A stretch of DNA of 11,846 nucleotides, from positions 1 to 11,846 of the forward strand of contig DGIT01000051.1 in NCBI GenBank assembly GCA_002386465.1, read 5' to 3'. This document shows positions 1-7,188 of the stretch, piece after piece. The notes beneath the pieces are model-generated. The model did not search any database. It was not told the DNA's origin and saw nothing but the letters and a program-made list of their open reading frames with translations. Position 1 is the stretch's first letter. Each line of letters begins with the position of its first letter. This stretch comes from Burkholderiales bacterium UBA4615 (GTDB lineage: Bacteria; Pseudomonadota; Gammaproteobacteria; Burkholderiales; Burkholderiaceae_E). A program made the translations under genes and the position numbers.

Positions 1-2
1 TC

Positions 3-659
3 GGACGCGGCGAATTCCTGAGCCTGCTCGGCCCCTCTGGATGCGGCAAAAGTACCGTGATGCGACTGGCGGCGGGCCTGACTGCTCCGTCTGCGGGCAA
101 CGTGCAGCGCGCAGCCGATGTCCGACTGGGGCTGGTGTTCCAGGAACCCACCCTGATGCCCTGGGCCGATGTCTTCGATAATGTGAGACTGCCGCTGCGC
201 ATTCAGGGGCGCTCGGCCGCGTCCGTGCGCGAGGAGGTCATGCAGGTACTGGACTGGGTGGGTCTGGCCGATTTCGCTCAGGCCTATCCGCGCGAGCTGT
301 CCGGCGGCATGCGCATGCGGGTCTCGATTGCGCGGGCGCTGGTCATGCGGCCGAGTTTGCTGCTGCTGGATGAGCCGTTTGCAGCGCTCGATGAAATCAC
401 CCGCGGGCGGCTGGATGATGACCTCAGGCGGATCTGGCTGGAGCAGGCACTGACGGTGGTCTTCGTGACCCACAGCGTGTACGAGTCGATCTACCTGTCC
501 AGTCGTGTGGCGCTGTTCAGCGCCCGCCCGGGGCGCATCATCGCTTCGATCGACGTGGACGCCCCTGGCCTGCGTGACGAATCTTTTCGCGCTGATCCTT
601 ACTACACCGAGCGCTGCCTGCAGGCCTCGGCTGCATTGCGCGCAGCCAGCGCATCATGA
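3..659 (+). CDS. ABC transporter ATP-binding protein, NitT/TauT (SsuB/TauB-like) type, 5'-truncated
   Basis: This is the cytoplasmic ATPase of an importer; it hydrolyses ATP to drive the permease encoded directly after it. The reading frame is open from base 3, and the first visible residues run straight into Walker A (GPSGCGKST, bases 30-56). The Q-loop (VFQEP) follows near base 135, the signature LSGGM at bases 297-311, Walker B plus the catalytic glutamate (LLLLDEP) near 357-377, and the H-loop histidine (VTHS) at 471-473. LSGGM instead of LSGGQ is common in the nitrate/sulfonate/taurine branch. Only about the first 30-40 residues should be missing, outside the window. An internal GTG at 57 lies after Walker A, so it is not the start. 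The stop overlaps the permease start as ATGA (656-659), so the two are translationally coupled. The substrate cannot be read from this subunit. Confidence 0.93.
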   Translation, partial: GRGEFLSLLGPSGCGKSTVMRLAAGLTAPSAGNVQRAADVRLGLVFQEPTLMPWADVFDNVRLPLRIQGRSAASVREEVMQVLDWVGLADFAQAYPRELSGGMRMRVSIARALVMRPSLLLLDEPFAALDEITRGRLDDDLRRIWLEQALTVVFVTHSVYESIYLSSRVALFSARPGRIIASIDVDAPGLRDESFRADPYYTERCLQASAALRAASAS

Positions 660-1441
660 AACTGAACGACCTGCGCGACGCAGTGCTGCCGGTGGTGGTC
701 GGGATGGGTTTCCTTGCGCTCTGGGAGGCGGTTGTGCGCATCCAGGGCATCCCGCATTACATCCTGCCCGCCCCCTCACTGGTCGCAGCGACGCTGTGGA
801 AGGACCTGCCCTCTCTGTTGCCTTCATTGTGGTTCACCGTGCGCATCACGATTGGGGCCCTGCTGCTCGCGGTGGCCGGGGGCGTGGCCATTGCTGCGGT
901 GTTTGCCATGTCGCGTCGCATCGAGCGCGCATTGTTCCCTCTGGCGATCGTGCTGCAGGTCACCCCGATCGTGGCGATTGCACCGCTCATTCTGATTTAC
1001 GTCGAGTCCACCACCGCAGCCCTGTTGTTGTGCGCGTTCATCGTGGCGTTCTTCCCCATACTGGCCAATACTGTGACCGGACTGCGCAGTGCCGATACGC
1101 ACCTGCACGATCTTTTCACCCTGTATCAGGCAACGCCCTGGCAGCGTCTGCGCTGGTTACTCGTGCCCAGCGCCTTGCCCTACTTTCTGGCCGGCCTCAG
1201 AATTGCCGGCGGCCTTGCGCTGATTGGTGCCGTGGTGGCCGAGTTTGCGGCGGGCGCGGCCGGCCGTGAAACCGGGCTGGCTTCGCGCATCCTTGAAGCG
1301 GCATTTCGCACGGAAATTCCCCGCATGTTCGCGGCGCTGGTGCTGGTCTCGCTCGTGGGCATTGCGATCTATTTCCTTTTCGACCTGCTGGCACGCCGCC
1401 TGCTAGGCCGGTGGCACGACAGTGAGTTGCCGGGTCGCTGA
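656..1441 (+). CDS. ABC transporter permease, NitT/TauT type (SsuC/TauC-like)
   Basis: This is the inner-membrane channel subunit of the importer and probably acts as a homodimer with the ATPase encoded just upstream. The 261-residue protein has about six hydrophobic segments (near residues 9-28, 60-84, 93-116, 119-140, 172-198 and 224-245). This is the normal size and layout for the BPD_transp_1 permeases of this class. A cytoplasmic EAA-type coupling loop lies near residues 151-181 (LYQATPWQRLRWLLVPSALP), with the usual conserved glycine replaced in 'QATPW'. The start ATG overlaps the upstream stop by 4 bases, and no separate ribosome site is needed. The binding-protein gene follows after 29 bases. 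The subunit order ATPase-permease-binding protein supports a single operon. The ligand is not predictable from the permease. Confidence 0.92.
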   Translation: MKLNDLRDAVLPVVVGMGFLALWEAVVRIQGIPHYILPAPSLVAATLWKDLPSLLPSLWFTVRITIGALLLAVAGGVAIAAVFAMSRRIERALFPLAIVLQVTPIVAIAPLILIYVESTTAALLLCAFIVAFFPILANTVTGLRSADTHLHDLFTLYQATPWQRLRWLLVPSALPYFLAGLRIAGGLALIGAVVAEFAAGAAGRETGLASRILEAAFRTEIPRMFAALVLVSLVGIAIYFLFDLLARRLLGRWHDSELPGR

Positions 1442-1470
1442 CCGGTCGCCGCATTTTCTGGAGCACGCAC

Positions 1471-2538
1471 ATGAACGTCTCATCATCCTTCGCTCGCCCG
1501 CTGCGTCGGCGCCGCACTGTGCTGACTGTAGTCGCGATGCTCGCGACGGCCGTAGCAAACCTGAGCACGCCGGCGTCGGCTCAGGCTCAGGAGAAAGTGG
1601 TGTTTGCCACCAACTGGAAAGCCCAGGCTGCGCACGGCGGGTTCTATCAGGCGCTGGTCGACGGCACCTACAAGCGTTACGGGCTGGATGTGGACATCCG
1701 CGAAGGCGGCCCGCAAGTCAACAATCGGCCCTTGCTGCCCGCAGGCCGGCTGGACTTCCTGATGACCGGCAATCTGCTCCACACCTTCGACAATGTGCGC
1801 AACAAGGTGCCCACGATCGTGGTAGCTGCCATGTTCCAGAAGGATCCGCAGGTGCTGATTGCGCACCCCGGCCAGTATCAGAGCTGGGACGACCTGAAAA
1901 AAGCGCCTGCCATGCTGATCGGACGCGACTCGCAGTTCAGCTGGTGGCAGTGGATGAAGACCGACGGTTTTCGCGATGAGCAGCTCAAGCCCTACAACTT
2001 CAACAGCGCCCCGTTCCTGGCCGACAAGCGCATGGTGCAGCAGGGCTATGCCACGGCTGAACCGATCTCGATCGAGAAAGTGACTGGCACGCCGCCCAAG
2101 GTTTTCCTGCTGGCCGATCACGGCTGGTCCACATACTCGACCACCATCGAAACCCGGCCCGACCTGATCAAGGCCAAGCCCGAGATGGTGCGCAAGTTCG
2201 TTGAAGCCTCGATTCTGGGCTGGGTCAATTATCTGTACGGTGATCGTGCAGCGGCTGATGCAATGATCCGAAAGCTCAATCCCGAGACCACGCAGGAAGA
2301 GCTTGATCGTGGTGTGGCCAAGCTCAAGGAGCTGGGCATCGTTGATTCAGGCGACGCGCAGGCGCGCGGTATCGGGGCGATCGACCCGGCCAAGGTGAAG
2401 GACTTCCACGACAAGATGGTGAAGTCGGGCCTCTTCAAGGCGGGCGAAGTGGATCTGAGCAAGGTCTACACCACCGAGTTTGTCAACAAGGCCGTGGGTG
2501 TGGAGCTCAGCCGGAAGCTGAGCGGCAAGACCAGGTAA
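1471..2538 (+). CDS. ABC transporter substrate-binding protein, NMT1/THI5-like (SsuA/ThiY superfamily)
   Basis: This is the periplasmic receptor of the importer. The 355-residue precursor starts with an arginine-rich n-region (RPLRRRR) and a hydrophobic core. A signal peptidase I site lies near STPASAQAQ (about residue 37). The mature protein opens with VVFATNWKAQAAHGGFYQAL, then GLDVDIREGGPQVNN and LLPAGRLDF. This combination is characteristic of the NMT1/THI5-like family, whose best-known members bind pyrimidine precursors (ThiY), sulfonates or nitrate. A TGGAG ribosome site at 1459-1463 with 7-base spacing supports the start. The gene follows the permease by 29 bases and ends 51 bases from the convergent kynureninase gene. 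The HGGFYQA motif resembles ThiY/THI5, so a heteroaromatic ligand is a reasonable guess, but no thiamine gene is visible and the ligand is unknown. Confidence 0.9.
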   Translation: MNVSSSFARPLRRRRTVLTVVAMLATAVANLSTPASAQAQEKVVFATNWKAQAAHGGFYQALVDGTYKRYGLDVDIREGGPQVNNRPLLPAGRLDFLMTGNLLHTFDNVRNKVPTIVVAAMFQKDPQVLIAHPGQYQSWDDLKKAPAMLIGRDSQFSWWQWMKTDGFRDEQLKPYNFNSAPFLADKRMVQQGYATAEPISIEKVTGTPPKVFLLADHGWSTYSTTIETRPDLIKAKPEMVRKFVEASILGWVNYLYGDRAAADAMIRKLNPETTQEELDRGVAKLKELGIVDSGDAQARGIGAIDPAKVKDFHDKMVKSGLFKAGEVDLSKVYTTEFVNKAVGVELSRKLSGKTR

Positions 2539-2570
2539 GTCTTTGGCGGCGCGGCGCCCGGGTGTCAGGC

Positions 2571-2586
2571 GGCGCGCCAGCGCGCC
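2571..2586. terminator. GC-only hairpin between convergent genes, possible bidirectional terminator
   Basis: A perfect 6-bp stem (GGCGCG at 2571-2576, CGCGCC at 2581-2586) with a CCAG loop sits between the stops of the binding-protein gene (2538) and kynureninase (2590). The position suits a terminator serving both strands. No T-tract follows on either side, so it is not a textbook intrinsic terminator. The surrounding bases are also rich in GGC/GCC, so chance pairing is possible. Confidence 0.35.
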
Positions 2587-2589
2587 CAT

Positions 2590-3861
2590 TCAGGTGACCG
2601 TGCGACGCTGCGCGTAGCGCGCCTGATCCCAGGTGCGACCCTGCATCACCTCGTGCAGTGCCCGGGCTGCATCGAAGGCATCGACATGCCGCACGTAGAG
2701 CGGGGCGAAGCCGAAGCGCATCAGGTCGGGTTCCCGAAAGTCGCCAATCACACCACGGTCAATCAGGGCCTGGACGATGGCATAGGCCTGCGGGTGGCGC
2801 AGCGCCACCTGGCTGCCGCGTTCCTGTGCTACGCGCGGACTGGCCAATGCAAGTCCGTCATCGGCCTCGAATGCGGCTGCCGATTCCAGTTGCTCGATGA
2901 AGATCGAGGTCAGTGCCATGCTCTTGGCGCGCAAAAGATCCAGGTCCACGCCATCGAAGGCATCCAGCGCAGTTTCAAGTGCCAGCAATGACAATTGCGG
3001 AGCCGTGCCGCACAGCAGCCGCTCGATGCCAGCTGCAGGCTGCCAGTCTTCTTCGAAGGCAAAGGGCCGAGCATGGCCATGCCACCCAACCAACGGCTGC
3101 TTTAGTGTGGCCAGATGCCTGCGCGCTACGTAAGCAAAGGCAGGCGCGCCCGGCCCGCCGTTGAGGTACTTGTAGCCGCAGCCCACCGCGAAGTCCACCC
3201 GTAGCGCGTCCAGTGCCACTGGCATGGCACCCGCGGTATGGGCCAGATCCCAGAGCACCTGCGCACCGTGCATCTGGGCGTGTGTGGTGAGTCCTGCCAT
3301 GTCGTGGATCCGACCTGACTTGTAGTCCACGTGCGTGAGCTGCAGTACGGCTAGCCGTGCGCGATGGGTCCAGATCGCCTGCGGCAGTTCGTGGGCATCG
3401 ACCCGCACCAGTTCCATGTCCAGGAGGTCGGCCACCGATGCATTGAGATAGCTGTCGGTGGGGAAATTGCCGCGCTCAGTCAGCACTACGGTACGGGCAG
3501 GATCGCGTTCGCGCTGAGCTTGCGCAGCGGCGGTGAGCAGCTTGAACAGATTGACCGAGGTGGAGTCGGCCACGATCACTTCATCCGGGTCAGCCCCGAT
3601 CAGGCGAGCGATTTTCGACGCCGCGCGTTGCGGAGCGGTATACCAGTGCGCTTCGTTCCAGGAGCGGATCAGGCCCTGCGCCCATTCAAGATCAGTGGCA
3701 TCGCGCAGCCGCTGCGACACGGCGAGCGGCATGGCGCCCAGTGAATTGCCATCAAGGTAGATCAGGCCCTCGGGCAGCGCGAATCGGGTGCGCGCAAAGG
3801 CGAGCGGATCCTGTGTATCCAGTGCTTCGCATTCCGCGCGCGAGCGGCCCGCGGTCCTCAT
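2590..3861 (-). CDS. kynU: Kynureninase
   Basis: This PLP-dependent hydrolase (EC 3.7.1.3) cleaves kynurenine to anthranilate and alanine in tryptophan catabolism; it is cytosolic and usually a homodimer. The 423 residues match the usual length. Visible family landmarks in order are YLDGNSLG (35-42), LIRSWNEAHW (64-73), ADSTSVNLFK (98-107), NFPTDSYLN (132-140), WDLAHTAGAMP (204-214), and GYKYLNGGPGAP (229-240) with PLP lysine K231. LVGWHGH (257-263), GIERLLCGTAPQLSL (278-292) and RFGFAPLYV (382-390) follow. The start ATG overlaps the stop of the acetyltransferase gene as ATGA (3858-3861), and no Shine-Dalgarno site is seen, so translation probably depends on coupling. It is the last gene of the minus-strand cluster. 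Neither kynA (tryptophan dioxygenase) nor kynB (formamidase) is in the window; the beta-lactamase-fold gene two places upstream is not KynB-like. The function call is secure, the physiological pathway less so. Confidence 0.96.
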   Translation of the reverse strand: MRTAGRSRAECEALDTQDPLAFARTRFALPEGLIYLDGNSLGAMPLAVSQRLRDATDLEWAQGLIRSWNEAHWYTAPQRAASKIARLIGADPDEVIVADSTSVNLFKLLTAAAQAQRERDPARTVVLTERGNFPTDSYLNASVADLLDMELVRVDAHELPQAIWTHRARLAVLQLTHVDYKSGRIHDMAGLTTHAQMHGAQVLWDLAHTAGAMPVALDALRVDFAVGCGYKYLNGGPGAPAFAYVARRHLATLKQPLVGWHGHARPFAFEEDWQPAAGIERLLCGTAPQLSLLALETALDAFDGVDLDLLRAKSMALTSIFIEQLESAAAFEADDGLALASPRVAQERGSQVALRHPQAYAIVQALIDRGVIGDFREPDLMRFGFAPLYVRHVDAFDAARALHEVMQGRTWDQARYAQRRTVT

Positions 3862-4415
3862 GAGGTGCGCGGGATGGGGCGGGTGGGCACAGCCTGGTCG
3901 CTCGTGCCCAGTTCCTTTTGCATGATCACGGTATCGAGCCAGCGTTCGAATTTCCAGCCGCTTGAGCGCAGCGTACCGGCGAATCTGAAGCCGCAGCGGG
4001 CATGCAGCGCGATCGAGCCGGTGTTGGCGCTGTCGCCAATGACCGCCAGCACCTGTCTGCAGTCCATCTGTTCACAGCGCGCCAGCAGCGCACGCAGCAA
4101 TACCTGTCCGATGCCGCGGCCGCGCAGCGCCTCGTCCATGTAGATCGAGTTCTCGACCGTGTTGCGATAGGCCGGGCGCAGTCGAAAGTAATTCACGTAG
4201 GCATAGCCGGCAACCCGGCCGTCGACTTCGGCGACCAGGTAGGGAAATCCGTTGCGCAGCACATCACTACGCCGCTGGGTCATCTCCTGCAGGCTAGGCG
4301 GGTCAATTTCGAAGCTGCCTGTGCCGTGCAGCACATGGTGGGCATAAATCGCCTGGATATGTGGCAGATCGCCGTCCAGGCTGTCGCGGATCAGGGGCGT
4401 CGTCGGCGCATGCAT
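3858..4415 (-). CDS. GNAT family N-acetyltransferase, phosphinothricin acetyltransferase (Pat/YncA/MnaT)-like
   Basis: This cytosolic enzyme probably transfers acetyl from acetyl-CoA to the amino group of a small molecule. The 185-residue protein contains AIYAHHVLHGTGSFE (22-36), PYLVAEVDGRVAGYAYV (58-74), RPAYRNTVENSIY (80-92), the acetyl-CoA pyrophosphate loop RGRGIGQVLL (98-107), AVIGDSANTGSIALH (124-138) and KFERWLDTVIMQKELG (155-170). This series is typical of Pat/YncA relatives, which acetylate phosphinothricin, methionine sulfone/sulfoximine or similar amino acids. A short polar tail follows residue 170. The gene is coupled by ATGA to kynureninase, so an amino-acid-like or kynurenine-related substrate is conceivable; that is inference. 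No Shine-Dalgarno site precedes ATG 4415, but a TATATT box ends 7 bases before it (see the promoter entry). A second, in-frame ATG two codons downstream does not exist; the overlapping cat at 4409-4411 is out of frame. Confidence 0.9.
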   Translation of the reverse strand: MHAPTTPLIRDSLDGDLPHIQAIYAHHVLHGTGSFEIDPPSLQEMTQRRSDVLRNGFPYLVAEVDGRVAGYAYVNYFRLRPAYRNTVENSIYMDEALRGRGIGQVLLRALLARCEQMDCRQVLAVIGDSANTGSIALHARCGFRFAGTLRSSGWKFERWLDTVIMQKELGTSDQAVPTRPIPRTS

Positions 4416-4422
4416 GGAGTCG

Positions 4423-4451
4423 AATATAGCGCAGGCGATTGCGGTACTCAG
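4423..4451 (-). promoter_or_regulatory. Candidate internal promoter for GNAT-kynU, possibly leaderless
   Basis: On the minus strand TATATT (4428-4423) resembles a -10 box and lies exactly 7 bases before the GNAT start codon. A weak -35 match, CTGAGT (4451-4446), lies 17 bases upstream and overlaps the stop of the hydrolase gene. Transcription would begin at or next to the ATG, giving a leaderless mRNA. Only the -10 box is a good match, so this is tentative. Confidence 0.4.
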
Positions 4452-5386
4452 CGGTCGATCAGGAGGTCATGCTCGATGGCTGCCGCACCAGCGCGCACCA
4501 GATCGGCCACGGCCCATTCGGCCAGCGCCCCAGGCTCCATGCCGATGTACAGGCGGTTGGCCGTCGCGATCAGCGGGATCGTGTCCATGATGGCAGGCAC
4601 GTCCACCATGGGCACCTGACGATGCTCCAGCAGCAAAAACTTCAGCAGCACCTTGGTGGCGTGTCGCGCATTGCGGGCGGGGTCTGCACTCAAATGATCC
4701 AGGCGACTGTGCGCCCGTTGCAGTGCACCCTGCACATCCGCAAACATCGGCCCGTGCCCGGGGATCACCAGATCGACGTCGAGCTGCGCGATGCGATGCA
4801 GGATGGCACGCTGTTCGGCAAAGCCCGAAGCACCTTCGAGTTCCGGAAAGATCACGCCGAAACCGTTGGCCCAGAGCGCATCGGCGCTGATCAGCACACG
4901 CGCTGGCGCGCAGTAGAGCACCACCATCTGGGGATCGTGACCCGGTGCGGCGATCACGGTCCAGGGCATGCCGCCCAGCTCAAGCATCTGACCGTCGCGG
5001 ATCACGTCATCGAAGGTGAAGCGTTCGCAGCGCTGGCCGGTGGCCTCGAAGGTGAGCTGATGGACATCCCACTGCGACACGGCTTGTGCGCTGCCTGACG
5101 GGATGAGCGTGCGGCAGCCCCAGGTGCGTTGCAGCAGCGCATTGCCACCGCAATGGTCCGAGTGCAGGTGGGTATTCACGATGCAATCGAGGCGGCGCGT
5201 ACCCAGCAGGTGCTGCACGACGGCCAGTGTGGTCTCGCGATGCGTGGTGTATCCGGTATCGACCAGTGCAGTCTGCGTACCGTCATCGAACAGCACCCCA
5301 TTAGCCGACAGCCAATCGCGTTCGATGAAGCGCATGCAGGCAGGCAGCGCGGCCACGGAGGCCATGGCGGTGGGGGTCTGGCTCAT
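4448..5386 (-). CDS. MBL-fold metallo-hydrolase (glyoxalase II/beta-lactamase superfamily)
   Basis: This is a predicted dinuclear metal (probably zinc or iron) hydrolase of 312 residues, likely cytosolic since no signal peptide is seen. The metal site is complete: THLHSDH (72-78: H73, H75, D77, H78), APGHD (H150), ISADA (D169) and IPGHGP (H211). The strand LVDTGY (41-46) precedes the metal motif, as usual in the fold. The C-terminal 75 residues are helical and lie beyond the core fold, as in glyoxalase II-like and acyl-CoA/lactone hydrolase relatives. Its start overlaps the end of the isomerase gene by ATGA (5383-5386). Next to a glutathione-fold isomerase and HMG-CoA lyase, a thioester (glutathione or CoA) or lactone substrate is plausible, but the sequence alone cannot decide. 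The start could be slightly downstream (M8 or M18). Confidence 0.88.
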   Translation of the reverse strand: MSQTPTAMASVAALPACMRFIERDWLSANGVLFDDGTQTALVDTGYTTHRETTLAVVQHLLGTRRLDCIVNTHLHSDHCGGNALLQRTWGCRTLIPSGSAQAVSQWDVHQLTFEATGQRCERFTFDDVIRDGQMLELGGMPWTVIAAPGHDPQMVVLYCAPARVLISADALWANGFGVIFPELEGASGFAEQRAILHRIAQLDVDLVIPGHGPMFADVQGALQRAHSRLDHLSADPARNARHATKVLLKFLLLEHRQVPMVDVPAIMDTIPLIATANRLYIGMEPGALAEWAVADLVRAGAAAIEHDLLIDR

Positions 5387-6018
5387 CGGATGCGCCGCTG
5401 CACCCCATCGGGCAGTGTCTGCGCGCGCTGCATCGCTGCGCTCGTGAACACAGGATCACCGGCCAGGTAGGCGAGTGCGGCATCGGTCATGTCGAAGCCC
5501 CAGAACGCCTGATCGTCGATCTGCAGGGTGGGCACGCCAAAAATGCCCTCGGCAATGGCATCTTCCGTGTTCTGCCGCAGAGTGTCCTTGACCTGGGCTT
5601 GGGTAATCAGGGCCTGCGGGTCTTTCACGCCCAACCCCTGGCACAACTGCGCCCACGCCTGCGTGTCGGTGGGCAGATGGCCGTCGACCCAGACATAGCG
5701 AAACAGGGCCTGGACCACATCAGGCCGATTGCCCAGTGCGATTGAAAGACGCAGCAACGGCAACGGATTGAACGGATGCGCCGCCGGCAGATTCAGTGCA
5801 ATGCCCCGCGCATGTGCGCGCCACACGACTTCACGAAAGGTGTGGATCTTCTTGGCGGGGATTTCAGCCGGACCTTTTTGTCCGTGATGCTCGAGCAGTC
5901 CGGCAAAGAGCACCGGCCGGTAGACGATCTGCGCAAGCCCTTCAAATTTTTGCAGGACCGCGCTTTGCAGATACGCGTAGGGCGAGATGAAGTCGAAGGT
6001 CCAGCGGGCCGACTTCAT
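5383..6018 (-). CDS. 2-hydroxychromene-2-carboxylate isomerase-like protein (DsbA family, GST-kappa fold)
   Basis: NahD-type isomerases are glutathione-dependent and interconvert 2-hydroxychromene-2-carboxylate and trans-o-hydroxybenzylidenepyruvate in naphthalene degradation. Many homologues outside that pathway have unknown substrates. The 211-residue protein begins with FDFISPYAYL (8-17), in which S12 fits the glutathione-activating serine that replaces the CxxC of DsbA. HPFNPLPLLRL (81-91) follows, then GIFGVPTLQIDD (158-169) with the cis-proline P163, and FWGFD (172-176). All are family landmarks, and the length is typical. There is no signal peptide, so it should be cytosolic. It is coupled by ATGA overlaps at both ends: to DUF1289 upstream (6015-6018) and the MBL hydrolase downstream (5383-5386). 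No ring-cleavage or naphthalene gene is in the window, so the true substrate is open. Confidence 0.9.
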   Translation of the reverse strand: MKSARWTFDFISPYAYLQSAVLQKFEGLAQIVYRPVLFAGLLEHHGQKGPAEIPAKKIHTFREVVWRAHARGIALNLPAAHPFNPLPLLRLSIALGNRPDVVQALFRYVWVDGHLPTDTQAWAQLCQGLGVKDPQALITQAQVKDTLRQNTEDAIAEGIFGVPTLQIDDQAFWGFDMTDAALAYLAGDPVFTSAAMQRAQTLPDGVQRRIR

Positions 6019-6263
6019 CGTGAGGATGGCGGGTTCGCGGCCTGTGCGCGGCGCGCTTCGATGCGTGCCCAGACGTCGGCGCGCTCAAGCCCTGACAGAG
6101 TGCCCCATGTGGCGATTTCGTTGAGTGTGCGTACACAGCCCTCGCACAGGCCTGTCGCGGGCTCGATGCGGCAGATGGAAATGCAAGGCGACGGCACCGG
6201 CTGGCCCTTGAGGGCCGCCTCGCGCAGGCTGCGTGCATCGGGATAGCCCATGGAAGCCATCAT
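6015..6263 (-). CDS. DUF1289 domain protein, small four-cysteine protein
   Basis: This 82-residue protein has no established function. The core is SPCISICRIEPATGLCEGC (25-43), with cysteines at 27, 31, 40 and 43 (C-x3-C-x8-C-x2-C), then RTLNEIATWGTLSGLERADV (45-64) and ARIEARR (66-72). The cysteine pattern plus the W-x(n)-R-x2-W-rich tail identifies DUF1289. The cysteine spacing suggests metal or Fe-S binding; that is inference. The start is uncertain between ATGs at 6263, 6260 and 6251; all lie before the domain. The gene begins 3 bases after the HMG-CoA lyase stop and overlaps the isomerase start by ATGA. It is therefore a full member of the operon and is easily missed because it is short. 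Confidence 0.87.
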   Translation of the reverse strand: MMASMGYPDARSLREAALKGQPVPSPCISICRIEPATGLCEGCVRTLNEIATWGTLSGLERADVWARIEARRAQAANPPSSR

Positions 6264-6266
6264 GCG

Positions 6267-7181
6267 TCAGCCAGCCTGCTTCGCAGCCAGCGCACTGCCT
6301 GCCCGCGAGATGGACTTGCGCCCGATATGCCCCGAGATCCATTGCCCGATCGACACCATTTTCTCGAGCGACACGCCGGTCTCGATGCCCAGTCCGTCGA
6401 GCAGATAGAGCAGGTCTTCGGTGGCGACATTGCCCGTGGCGCCCTTGGCATAGGGGCACCCGCCCAGTCCGGCGACCGAAGCGTGGTACGTGGCAATCCC
6501 CATTTCCAGGCTGGCGTAGACATTGGCCAGCGCCATGCCGTAGGTGTCATGAAAATGGCCCGAGAGTCTTTCGGCAGGTACCACCTTGAGCGCAGCCTCG
6601 AAGGCCGCCTGGGTGCCGCGCGGTGTGCCGGTACCAATGGTATCGGCAATGTCGATCATGTCGCTGCCCATGTCGGCAAAGCGCCTGACCACTTCGCCCA
6701 CGGCAGCCGGTGTGACCTCGCCCTGATAGGGGCAACCCAGCGCCACCGAGACGCTGGCGCGCAGCCGCATGCCATGGTCCTTGGCCGCGCGGGCGACGGG
6801 CTCGAAGCGTTCGATGGATTCGGCGATCGAGCAATTGATGTTGCGCTGTGAGAAGGCTTCCGAGGCTGCACCAAAGATCACCACCTCGTCGGCCCGTGCG
6901 GCCAGCGCGCCCTCGAAGCCCTTCATGTTGGGCGTGAGCACCGAGTACACCACGCCCGGTTTGCGCCGGATGCGCTGCATTAGCTCGGCTGTGTCGGCCA
7001 TCTGGGGCACCCACTTGGGCGACACGAACGACCCTGCCTCGACATTCGGAAAGCCTGCATCGGTCAGGCGGTCACAGAGTTCGATGCGCACGTCGGTGGT
7101 GATGGGCGACTGTTCGTTTTGCAGTCCGTCGCGCGGTCCGACTTCAATCAGCGTGACACGCTTGGGCAGGGATGCTTGCAT
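6267..7181 (-). CDS. mvaB: Hydroxymethylglutaryl-CoA lyase
   Basis: This enzyme (EC 4.1.3.4) splits HMG-CoA into acetyl-CoA and acetoacetate, the last step of leucine breakdown. It is a TIM-barrel DRE-metallolyase. The 304 residues match the bacterial length. Catalytic landmarks: EVGPRDGLQNE (13-23, R17 and D18), GSFVSPKWVPQM (50-61), GHFHDTYG (208-215, metal histidines H209 and H211), and the signature SVAGLGGCPYAKGATGNVAT (235-254) with catalytic cysteine C242 and metal ligand N251. Every catalytic residue I can place is present. The barrel motif usually written SLGDTIGVGTP reads DIADTIGTGTP (177-187), so a paralogue with a related acyl-CoA substrate is possible. No leucine-pathway (liu/mcc/ivd) genes are adjacent. 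The ATG at 7181 has GAGA a few bases upstream and lies 7 bases after the stop of the dehydrogenase gene. Confidence 0.93.
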   Translation of the reverse strand: MQASLPKRVTLIEVGPRDGLQNEQSPITTDVRIELCDRLTDAGFPNVEAGSFVSPKWVPQMADTAELMQRIRRKPGVVYSVLTPNMKGFEGALAARADEVVIFGAASEAFSQRNINCSIAESIERFEPVARAAKDHGMRLRASVSVALGCPYQGEVTPAAVGEVVRRFADMGSDMIDIADTIGTGTPRGTQAAFEAALKVVPAERLSGHFHDTYGMALANVYASLEMGIATYHASVAGLGGCPYAKGATGNVATEDLLYLLDGLGIETGVSLEKMVSIGQWISGHIGRKSISRAGSALAAKQAG

Positions 7182-7188
7182 GGGAGTC

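Noticed and set aside
505..1269. 254-codon open frame on the plus strand
   Set aside because: It overlaps the ATPase and permease in another frame and is rich in Arg/His/Pro/Ala without hydrophobic segments or motifs.
1471..1575. Tat signal peptide on the binding protein (RRRR)
   Set aside because: There is no S/T-R-R-x-F-L-K-like consensus; a Sec signal with a basic n-region explains the sequence.
3858..5386. MBL hydrolase as KynB (arylformamidase) partner of kynU
   Set aside because: The THLHSDH/PGHGP motifs place it in the metallo-beta-lactamase fold, not in the cyclase-like KynB family.
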